Origin: Zoogloea sp035335645
GTDB lineage: Bacteria > Pseudomonadota > Gammaproteobacteria > Burkholderiales > Rhodocyclaceae
Assembly (NCBI GenBank): GCA_035335645.1
Contig: DAOQMM010000073.1
Span: forward strand, 1-18,030
DNA: 18,030 nt
Reading direction: 5' to 3'
Shown here piece by piece: positions 6,932-13,284 of the stretch. The notes below the pieces were generated by a model. That model was not told the DNA's origin and did no database searches. It saw nothing but the letters and a program-made list of their open reading frames with translations. Position numbers and translations under genes: made by a program. Numbering within the stretch: the stretch's first letter is position 1; each line of letters begins with the position of its first letter.

Positions 6932-6948
6932 TGGCATGACCGTTGCTT
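6932..6948 (+). promoter_or_regulatory. Sigma-54 (RpoN) promoter of the nirBD-transporter operon
   Basis: TGGCATGACCGTTGCTT matches TGGCACG-N4-TTGCA. The invariant GG (6933-6934) and GC (6945-6946) are separated by exactly ten bases as required. Transcription should start near 6958, leaving a leader of about 209 nt before nirB. No sigma-70 promoter of similar quality is seen in the gap. Confidence 0.87.
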
Positions 6949-6965
6949 TTATTTCTCCAACGCAA

Positions 6966-7002
6966 GCTGCGCACGGCAATAACGGCATTGCCGCAGTGCA
7001 GC
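6966..7002 (+). promoter_or_regulatory. nir leader hairpin P1 with AACGGC hexaloop (ANTAR-type RNA element)
   Basis: CGGCAAT (6974-6980) pairs with ATTGCCG (6987-6993) around the six-base loop AACGGC (6981-6986). Below a small internal loop, GCTGCGC (6966-6972) pairs with GTGCAGC (6996-7002), including one G-U pair, giving 14 bp in all. Loop positions 1 = A and 4 = G are the hallmark of RNA hairpins bound by ANTAR antiterminators (NasR, NasT, EutV). It begins about eight bases after the predicted transcription start. Confidence 0.75.
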
Positions 7003-7044
7003 CCCCCTGATCCAGGTGTTTGCGCGCCCCACTGCCCGGGGCGA

Positions 7045-7074
7045 CGTGGCAAGGCCAACGGAGGTCCCGCCACG
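7045..7074 (+). promoter_or_regulatory. nir leader hairpin P2 with AACGGA hexaloop (ANTAR-type RNA element)
   Basis: The outer stem CGTGGC (7045-7050) pairs with GCCACG (7069-7074). After an AA/CC internal loop, GGCC (7053-7056) pairs with GGTC (7063-7066, one G-U pair) around loop AACGGA (7057-7062). The loop again has A at position 1 and G at position 4 and repeats the AACGG of P1. Two such hairpins in tandem are what dimeric ANTAR proteins recognise. Confidence 0.72.
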
Positions 7075-7079
7075 ATCGA

Positions 7080-7158
7080 CGACGATCTCCCCTGCCCACA
7101 GGCTTTACGCCCGCATCGGCCGCCCTGCGCGAACCGGTCCGGGGAGATTCAATCGTCG
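7080..7158 (+). promoter_or_regulatory. Long-range stem in the nir leader reaching the nirB ribosome binding site
   Basis: CGACG (7080-7084) and ATCTCCCC (7085-7092) can pair with CGTCG (7154-7158) and GGGGAGAT (7141-7148), 13 bp with a 5-base bulge on the right arm and a loop of about 48 bases. The right arm ends in the first G of the nirB Shine-Dalgarno sequence GGAGG (7158-7162). It begins six bases after P2. It has no T-tract, so a translational role or a non-classical terminator is possible. Confidence 0.45.
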
Positions 7159-7166
7159 GAGGAATC

Positions 7167-9629
7167 ATGCGCAAACTCAAACTGGTCATGGTCGGCAACG
7201 GTATGGCGGGCGTCCGCACCCTGGAAGAACTGCGGAAGCTGGCCCCGGACATGTACGACATCACGGTCTTCGGAGCCGAGCCCCACCCCAACTACAACCG
7301 TATCCTGCTCTCCCCGGTGCTCGCCGGCGAGATGACCATTCAAGACATCATCCTGAATGACCTGCAGTGGTATGCCGACAACGGCATCACCCTGCACCTG
7401 GGCAGCAAGGTCACGTCGATCGACCGCCAGAACCGCTCGGTGGTCGCCACCGACCGCGACGGCCAGACCATCACCGTCGATTACGACCGGCTGCTGCTGG
7501 CCACCGGCTCCAATCCCTTCATCCTCCCCATCCCCGGCAACGACCTGCCGGGCGTCATCTCGTATCGGGACATCAAGGACACCGACGAGATGATCGACGC
7601 TGCGGCCAAATACAAGCACGCGGTGGTGATCGGCGCCGGCCTGCTCGGCCTGGAAGCGGCCAACGGCCTGGCCCTGCGCGGCATGGACGTGACCGTGGTG
7701 CACATCTCCGACTGGATCATGGAACGCCAGCTTGACCGCACCGCCGGCAAGATGCTGCAGAAGGCCCTCGAAGAAAAGGGCATGAAGTTCAAGCTCAACG
7801 CCCAGACCGCAGAACTGGTACGCGGGGAATCCGGCCGGGTGTGCGCCATCAAGTTCAAGGACGGCGAAACCCTCCCGGCCGACCTGGTGTGCATGGCCGC
7901 CGGCATCCGCCCCAACGTGGATCTGGCGGAAAAGGCCGGCATCCACTGCAACCGCGGCATCATCGTCAACGACACCCTGCAGACCTACGACCCGGCCATC
8001 TACGCGGTGGGCGAATGCGCCAACCACCGCGGCACTGCCTACGGCCTCGTCGCGCCCCTGTTCGAACAGGCCAAGGTGTGCGCCAACCATCTGGCCGAGA
8101 TCGGCATCGCCCGTTACGAAGGCTCCGTCACCAGCACCAAGCTCAAGGTGACCGGCATCGACGTGTTCTCCGCCGGCGACTTTTCCGGCAGCGAAGGCAC
8201 CGAGGACATCGTCCTCCACGATCCGGGCCTGGGCGTGTACAAGCGCATCGTCCTCAAGGACGACAAGCTGGTGGGCGCCGTGATGTACGGCGACACCAAG
8301 GATGGTGCCTGGTACTTCCAGCTCCTCAAGGACGAGCAGAACATCCACGACATCCGCGACCACCTGGTCTTCGGCAACGCCCACCTGGGCGACGTGGGCC
8401 ACAAGGGCACCAACGTGGCCGCCAGCATGCCCGACACCGCCGAAGTGTGCGGCTGCAACGGCGTATGCAAGGGCACCATCGTCAAGGCCATCCAGGAGCA
8501 CGGCCTCTTCACGCTGGAAGACGTGCGCAAGCACACCAAGGCCTCCAGCTCCTGCGGCTCCTGTACCGGTCTGGTGGAACAGATCCTCGCCTCCACCATC
8601 GGCGGCGCCTACGAGCCGGCCGACTCCGCCAACAAGCCGGTATGCGGCTGCACCGACCATTCCCATGGTGACGTGCGCAGGGCGATCCGCGAGCACAAGC
8701 TGCTGTCCGTCGGCGACACGCAGAAATTCCTCGAATGGAAGACGCCCAACGGCTGCGCCACCTGCCGGCCGGCCCTGAACTACTACTGCATCTCCACGTG
8801 GCCCCATGAAGCCCTGGACGATCCCCAGAGCCGCTTCATCAACGAGCGTGCCCACGCCAACATCCAGAAGGACGGCACCTACTCCGTCGTGCCGCGCATG
8901 TGGGGCGGGCTGACCACCCCTGGCGAGCTGCGCGCCATCGCCGACGCCGCCGAAAAGTACAAGGTGCCCACCGTCAAGGTCACCGGCGGCCAGCGCATCG
9001 ACCTGCTGGGCGTGAAGAAGGAAGACCTGCCCGCCATGTGGGCCGACTTCGCCCAGGCCGGCATGGTCTCCGGCCACGCCTACGGCAAGAGCCTGCGCAC
9101 CGTAAAGACCTGCGTCGGCGCCGAGCACTGCCGCTTCGGCACCCAGCGCTCCATGGACCTGGGCGTCAAGCTCGAAAAGATGCTGTTCGGCATGTGGAGC
9201 CCCCACAAGGTCAAGCTGGCGGTGTCCGGCTGCCCGCGCAACTGCGCGGAGTCGGGCATCAAGGACGTGGGCGTGATCGGCGTCGATTCCGGCTACGAGC
9301 TCTACATCGGCGGCAACGGCGGCATCAAGACCGAGGTGGCGCAGTTCTTCTGCAAGGTCACCAACGACGACGAGGTCATGGAATACGGCGGTGCCTTCAT
9401 CCAGCTCTACCGGGAAGAAGGCTTCTATCTGGAACGGACCTGCCACTACCTGGAGCGGGTCGGCATGGAGCACATCAAGAAAGAAGTCCTGGAAGACGCC
9501 GACAAGCGCAAGGCCCTCTACGACAAGTTGCTCTTCGCCCTGCAGAACTACAAGGACCCCTGGACCGAGATCGTCGAGGACCGTTCCGGCGGCGAGTTCA
9601 AGCGCCAATTCGAAATCATCAAGGTATAA
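7167..9629 (+). CDS. nirB: NAD(P)H-dependent nitrite reductase, large subunit
   Basis: Reduces nitrite to ammonium with NAD(P)H electrons in the cytoplasm. 820 residues, normal for the family. Domains in order: FAD-binding GNGMAG at 10-15; NAD(P)-binding GAGLLG at 156-161; a BFD-like [2Fe-2S] domain with Cys428, Cys430, Cys463, Cys466; a second BFD-like segment with Cys493, Cys495, Cys530, Cys533; then the sulfite/nitrite reductase half with siroheme/[4Fe-4S] ligands Cys649, Cys655, Cys689 and Cys693 (CVGAEHC and CPRNC). The ATG at 7167 follows GGAGG at 7158-7162; a longer open frame to 7020 runs through the leader hairpins and is not coding. First gene of the operon with nirD nine bases behind. 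Sigma-54/NtrC-type control implies an assimilatory role. Confidence 0.97.
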   Translation: MRKLKLVMVGNGMAGVRTLEELRKLAPDMYDITVFGAEPHPNYNRILLSPVLAGEMTIQDIILNDLQWYADNGITLHLGSKVTSIDRQNRSVVATDRDGQTITVDYDRLLLATGSNPFILPIPGNDLPGVISYRDIKDTDEMIDAAAKYKHAVVIGAGLLGLEAANGLALRGMDVTVVHISDWIMERQLDRTAGKMLQKALEEKGMKFKLNAQTAELVRGESGRVCAIKFKDGETLPADLVCMAAGIRPNVDLAEKAGIHCNRGIIVNDTLQTYDPAIYAVGECANHRGTAYGLVAPLFEQAKVCANHLAEIGIARYEGSVTSTKLKVTGIDVFSAGDFSGSEGTEDIVLHDPGLGVYKRIVLKDDKLVGAVMYGDTKDGAWYFQLLKDEQNIHDIRDHLVFGNAHLGDVGHKGTNVAASMPDTAEVCGCNGVCKGTIVKAIQEHGLFTLEDVRKHTKASSSCGSCTGLVEQILASTIGGAYEPADSANKPVCGCTDHSHGDVRRAIREHKLLSVGDTQKFLEWKTPNGCATCRPALNYYCISTWPHEALDDPQSRFINERAHANIQKDGTYSVVPRMWGGLTTPGELRAIADAAEKYKVPTVKVTGGQRIDLLGVKKEDLPAMWADFAQAGMVSGHAYGKSLRTVKTCVGAEHCRFGTQRSMDLGVKLEKMLFGMWSPHKVKLAVSGCPRNCAESGIKDVGVIGVDSGYELYIGGNGGIKTEVAQFFCKVTNDDEVMEYGGAFIQLYREEGFYLERTCHYLERVGMEHIKKEVLEDADKRKALYDKLLFALQNYKDPWTEIVEDRSGGEFKRQFEIIKV

Positions 9630-9638
9630 GGGTCCGTC

Positions 9639-9950
9639 ATGAGCAACTGGAAAAAAATCTGCGCCGTCAGTGACGTCCCCGTCCTGGGCTCCCGCGTCGT
9701 GCATGCGGAAGAGGTCGGCATCATCGCCGTCTTCCGCAACAGCGCCGACGAGATCTTCGCGGTGCGCGACAAGTGCCCCCACAAGGGCGGTCCCCTGTCC
9801 CAGGGCATCGTCCACGGCAGCACCGTCACCTGCCCCCTGCACAGCTGGAAGATCCAGCTGGAGGACGGCCAGGTGGTGCCGCCGGACGTGGGCTGCGTGA
9901 AGAAGTTTCCCGTCAAGGTCGAGAACGGCGAGGTTTTCCTCGGCCTGTAA
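9639..9950 (+). CDS. nirD: Nitrite reductase small subunit, Rieske type
   Basis: The small partner of NirB. 103 residues that form a single Rieske-type [2Fe-2S] domain: Cys46-Pro-His48 and Cys65-Pro-Leu-His68 give the complete CxH / CxxH ligand set. E. coli NirD has the Rieske fold but lacks these ligands, so this version probably carries a real cluster, as in the assimilatory enzymes. The start is nine bases after the nirB stop, so the two are co-transcribed and probably translated in a fixed ratio. The gene is followed by 145 bases with stem-loops before the transporter. Confidence 0.95.
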   Translation: MSNWKKICAVSDVPVLGSRVVHAEEVGIIAVFRNSADEIFAVRDKCPHKGGPLSQGIVHGSTVTCPLHSWKIQLEDGQVVPPDVGCVKKFPVKVENGEVFLGL

Positions 9951-9962
9951 GGTTCGCGCTCC

Positions 9963-9999
9963 GGGGGCGACGTCGGCTGCGGCCGTCTCCCCCGTCGCC
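9963..9999 (+). other. Competing stem-loops between nirD and the transporter gene
   Basis: GGGGG plus GACG (9963-9967, 9969-9972) can pair with CGTC plus CCCCC (9984-9987, 9989-9993) with one mismatch. Alternatively GGCGACG (9966-9972) pairs with CGTCGCC (9993-9999). The two forms exclude each other. The nearest T-run (10022-10026) is too far for a classical terminator. Attenuation or mRNA processing between nirD and the transporter is possible. Confidence 0.35.
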
Positions 10000-10095
10000 T
10001 CCGCGGCGTGAGCCTCCCCGATTTTTAATGTTGAATCCCCGTCGGGGTCCCTTCTGGACCGCCGTCCGGGCCCTCTCATCCCCAGGAGTCCCAAA

Positions 10096-11310
10096 ATGGA
10101 TCGTAAATCCTTCCTCCAGGCCGGTCACACCCCCACGTTGATCGCGGCCTTCCTCTATTTCGACCTGGCCTTCATGGTCTGGGTGCTGCTCGGCCCCCTG
10201 GGCGTGCAGATCGCCAAGGATCTGGGCCTGTCCCACGCCGAAAAGGGCCTGATGGTCGCCACCCCGGTGCTCGCGGGCGCCGCCCTGCGCATCGTCATGG
10301 GCGTGCTGGTGGATCACCTCAAGCCCAAGACCGCCGGCGCCATCGGCCAGGTGATCGTCATCGGCGCCCTCGCCGCGGCCTGGAAGCTGGGCATCCACAA
10401 CTACGAAGAAACCCTGATTCTGGGCTTCTTCCTGGGCGTCGCCGGCGCAGCCTTTGCCGTGGCCCTGCCCCTGGCTTCCCGCTGGTATCCGCCGGAGCAT
10501 CAGGGCACGGCCCTGGGCATCGCCGGCGCCGGCAACTCCGGTACTGCCCTGGCCGCCCTCTTCGGCCCCGGTCTGGCGGCAGCCTACGGCTGGAACAACG
10601 TCTTCGGCCTGGCGCTGATTCCCCTGTCCATCGTCTTCGTGCTCTACCTCTTCATGGCCAAGGATGCGCCGGAATGCCCGCCCGCCAAGTCCCTCACCGA
10701 ATACCTCGCGGTGCTCAAGGACAAGGACGCCTGGTGGTTCATGTTCTTCTACAGCGTCACCTTCGGTGGCTTCGTCGGCCTGGCCTCGTCCCTGACCATC
10801 TACTTCAACACCCAGTACGGTCTGGATCCGAAGACCGCCGGCTTCTACACCGCCGCCTGCGTCTTCGCCGGCTCCCTGGTGCGCCCGATCGGCGGCAACG
10901 TGGCTGACCGCATCGGCGGCATCAAGAGCCTGACCGTCATGTACGTGCTGGCCGCCATCTTCCTGGCCATCGTCAGCTTCGGTATGCCCGAATCCTGGCA
11001 GGCCCTGCTGGTGTTCGTCTGCGCCATGCTGTCCCTGGGCATGGGCAACGGCGCCGTGTTCCAGCTCGTGCCCCAGCGCTTCCGCAAGGAAATCGGCGTG
11101 ATGACCGGCCTGGTCGGCATGGCCGGCGGCGTGGGGGGCTTCTACCTGGCCTCCAGCCTGGGCTACAGCAAACAGGTCACCGGCAGCTATCAGTCCGGCT
11201 TCCTGATCTTCGCCGCCCTGGCCATCGCCGCCCTGGTCGGACTCACCGCCGTGAAGAGCCGCTGGCGCACCACCTGGGGCGCCCCGCACCTCACCTCCGC
11301 AAAGATCTGA
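10096..11310 (+). CDS. Nitrate/nitrite transporter, MFS NNP family (NarK/NasA type)
   Basis: A 404-residue inner-membrane carrier with about 12 hydrophobic helices that should bring nitrate (or nitrite) into the cytoplasm. NNP signatures are clear: GIAGAGNSGT at 141-150 (nitrate signature 1) and GLVGMAGGVGGF at 338-349 (signature 2). The two substrate-binding arginines of NarK/NrtA are Arg65 (AALRIVMG) and Arg263 (SLVRPIGG). AGGAG at 10084-10088 lies seven bases before the ATG. The location behind nirBD and before a strong terminator makes it the last gene of the sigma-54 operon, which favours nitrate uptake for assimilation (NasA-like) over respiratory exchange. Names nasA, narK and nrtP are all used, so no symbol is assigned. 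Confidence 0.94.
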   Translation: MDRKSFLQAGHTPTLIAAFLYFDLAFMVWVLLGPLGVQIAKDLGLSHAEKGLMVATPVLAGAALRIVMGVLVDHLKPKTAGAIGQVIVIGALAAAWKLGIHNYEETLILGFFLGVAGAAFAVALPLASRWYPPEHQGTALGIAGAGNSGTALAALFGPGLAAAYGWNNVFGLALIPLSIVFVLYLFMAKDAPECPPAKSLTEYLAVLKDKDAWWFMFFYSVTFGGFVGLASSLTIYFNTQYGLDPKTAGFYTAACVFAGSLVRPIGGNVADRIGGIKSLTVMYVLAAIFLAIVSFGMPESWQALLVFVCAMLSLGMGNGAVFQLVPQRFRKEIGVMTGLVGMAGGVGGFYLASSLGYSKQVTGSYQSGFLIFAALAIAALVGLTAVKSRWRTTWGAPHLTSAKI

Positions 11311-11435
11311 GCACGACGACGGACACTGCGACCGCGCGGATCACGCCCCGCAGAGTTGGCCCTCCCGGCGTTCTCCGCCGCCCGGTCCTTGCACCGGACC
11401 ACGGGGAACCGCCCGGTCGCGGCACACGTCCCTCC

Positions 11436-11472
11436 GCCCGCCCGCCATGCTCCGCCTGGCGGGCGGGCTTTT
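11436..11472 (+). terminator. Rho-independent terminator ending the nir/transporter operon
   Basis: An 11-bp perfect GC stem (GCCCGCCCGCC 11436-11446, GGCGGGCGGGC 11458-11468) with an 11-base loop is followed by TTTT at 11469-11472. It separates the nitrite operon from the phosphatase/kinase gene, 32 bases before the latter's ATG. Confidence 0.9.
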
Positions 11473-11504
11473 CTGCATACTGAGCGTCTCACCGGACCGC
11501 TTCC

Positions 11505-13232
11505 ATGACTGCCGCCACGACCGCCCCGAAGAACGCCCGCCTCCAGGCCCGCATCGGCCACGCCTCCTTGACCGGCCCCCGCCCCCGCAACGAGGACTTC
11601 TGCGGCGCCGTCACCCCCGACGGGGCCGAGCTGGACACCAAGGGCATCCTGGCCGTGGTGGCGGACGGAGTCGGCGGCCATGCCAACGGGCGCGAGGCCT
11701 CCGAGTACACGGTGCGCGGTTTGCTCTCGGACTACTACGCCACCCCCGACACCTGGGCCGTCAACAAGGCCCTCGACACGGTGCTCAACGCCCTCAACCG
11801 CTGGCTCGTGTCCCAGGCCTCGCGCACCCGTGAGGCTGCCGGCATGGCCACCACCCTGTCAGCCATCGTGGTGCGCGGCAGGCGCTTCTACACCGCCCAC
11901 GTGGGCGACAGCCGCATCTACCGTCTGCGCGACGGCCGCTTCGAGCAGCTCACCACCGACCACCTGTGGGAACACCCGGAACTGAAGAACGTCCTGTCCC
12001 GCGCCATCGGCCTCGACCCTCACCTGTCGGTGGACTACGCCGACGGCGACCTGGAGCCCGGCGACGTGTTCGCCCTGATGAGCGACGGCGTCTGGAACCA
12101 GCTCGGCGACAAACGCATCGCCGACATCCTGCGCAGCCAGGACGAACCCCAGGCCGCGGCGGCCCGCCTCGCCGGTGAAGCCGAGGACGGCGGCAGCCAG
12201 GACAACTGCACCGCCCTGGTCGTGCGTGTGGACGCCCTGCCCCCCGACCGCCTGCGCGACACCATCGCCCGCCTCGGCCAGCTGACACTGCCGCCGCGCC
12301 TCAAGCCCGGCCAGGAACTGGACGGCCTCACCGTGGACGCCCTGCTCCACGAATCCATCGCCACCCTGCTCTACCGCGTCCACGATGCCCAGGGCCATCC
12401 GCGGGTCCTCAAGACCCTGCGCCCCGAGCGCAACGACCCGGAAGCCTCGGCCGCCCTCGCCCACGAGGAGTGGCTGGCCCGCCGTGTGAACGACGCCTAT
12501 TTTCCCCAGGTGATTCTCCACCCGGCACGGGCCCACCTGTATTACCTGATGAGCTGGCACGAGGGCGCCACCCTCAAGGCCCGACTGGAGAGCGGACACC
12601 GCTTCGGGCTGGGCGAGATCGTCAGCCTGGGCGAACGGCTCCTCAAAGGTCTCGCCGGCCTGCATCGCCTGTCCATCATCCATCGGGACATCAAGCCCGA
12701 CAACCTGCACCTGGACAACGACGGCCGCCTGCGCATTCTCGACCTGGGCGTGGCCGCCTCCGACAGCCGCGGCGACGGCCAGCAGTTCCACGAGATCAAC
12801 AACCCCGGCACGCCCAGCTACATGGCGCCGGAACTCTACGGTCCCACGCCGACCGCCGCCAACGAGCAGACCGACCTGTACGCGGTCGGCGTCACCCTGT
12901 ACGAGCTGCTCACCCGAAAGTACCCCTACGGCGAGATCGAACCCTTCCAGAACCCCAAGTTCGGCGATCCCGTGCCCCCCACCCGCTTCCGGCCTGACAT
13001 CCCCGCCTGGATGGAGGCGGTGCTCCTCAAGGCGGTCGCCCGCGACCCCCGTGCCCGCTTCGAGACCGCCGAGGAATTCCTCCTCGCCCTGGAACGGGGC
13101 GCCCACCGCCCCCTCGTCGTGCCGCGCAAGTCGCCCCTGCTCCAGCGCGACCCGCAACTGGGCCTCAAGCTCCTCGCCGCGGCCTCCCTGACCCTCAACA
13201 TCTTGCTCATTTATCTGTTGCTGGTACGCTAG
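11505..13232 (+). CDS. Membrane-anchored PP2C phosphatase fused to Ser/Thr protein kinase
   Basis: 575 residues. The N-terminal PP2C domain (about 15-245) keeps its metal ligands and motifs: RNED at 28-31, ADGVGG at 53-58, GDSR at 134-137, SDGVW at 193-197 and SQDN at 231-234. The protein kinase domain (about 275-530) has Lys303, an alpha-C Glu near 321-322, HRDIKPDN at 393-400, DLG at 413-415 in place of DFG, and APE at 441-443. The Gly-rich loop expected near 280-290 is not recognisable. Residues 552-574 form one hydrophobic helix, so the protein is tail-anchored with both catalytic domains in the cytoplasm. It could set and remove the same phosphate. In Pseudomonas aeruginosa a similar gene lies between nasA and nirB (known from memory), so a link to nitrate assimilation is inferred; the substrate is unknown. 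Confidence 0.92.
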   Translation: MTAATTAPKNARLQARIGHASLTGPRPRNEDFCGAVTPDGAELDTKGILAVVADGVGGHANGREASEYTVRGLLSDYYATPDTWAVNKALDTVLNALNRWLVSQASRTREAAGMATTLSAIVVRGRRFYTAHVGDSRIYRLRDGRFEQLTTDHLWEHPELKNVLSRAIGLDPHLSVDYADGDLEPGDVFALMSDGVWNQLGDKRIADILRSQDEPQAAAARLAGEAEDGGSQDNCTALVVRVDALPPDRLRDTIARLGQLTLPPRLKPGQELDGLTVDALLHESIATLLYRVHDAQGHPRVLKTLRPERNDPEASAALAHEEWLARRVNDAYFPQVILHPARAHLYYLMSWHEGATLKARLESGHRFGLGEIVSLGERLLKGLAGLHRLSIIHRDIKPDNLHLDNDGRLRILDLGVAASDSRGDGQQFHEINNPGTPSYMAPELYGPTPTAANEQTDLYAVGVTLYELLTRKYPYGEIEPFQNPKFGDPVPPTRFRPDIPAWMEAVLLKAVARDPRARFETAEEFLLALERGAHRPLVVPRKSPLLQRDPQLGLKLLAAASLTLNILLIYLLLVR

Positions 13233-13276
13233 CGGGCGGTGTCCCGGTCACGAGCCGGCCCGACACCCCCGCCCGC
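13232..13276 (+). other. Large stem-loop between kinase gene and GGDEF-EAL gene
   Basis: Three stacked stems: GCGGGCG (13232-13238) with CGCCCGC (13270-13276), GTGTC (13239-13243) with GACAC (13262-13266), and CCGG (13244-13247) with CCGG (13255-13258). Together they give 16 bp with two CCC bulges on the right arm. It fills almost the whole gap and ends eight bases before the next ATG. There is no T-tract. Confidence 0.6.
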
Positions 13277-13284
13277 GAACCGAC

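Noticed and set aside
6895..6939. A 14-codon ATG ORF just before the nir promoter
   Set aside because: It ends inside the -24 element and lies upstream of the predicted start, so it would not be on the nir mRNA as a leader peptide.
7020..7166. N-terminal extension of NirB by 49 residues
   Set aside because: The extension overlaps leader hairpins P1-P2 region, shows no NirB similarity, and the ATG at 7167 has GGAGG and starts the FAD domain correctly.
7149..10094. Open minus-strand frame of 981 codons opposite nirBD
   Set aside because: A GC-rich mirror frame. Its translation is low-complexity (Gly, Ala, Val, His, Asp rich), matches no family, and lies fully opposite certain genes.
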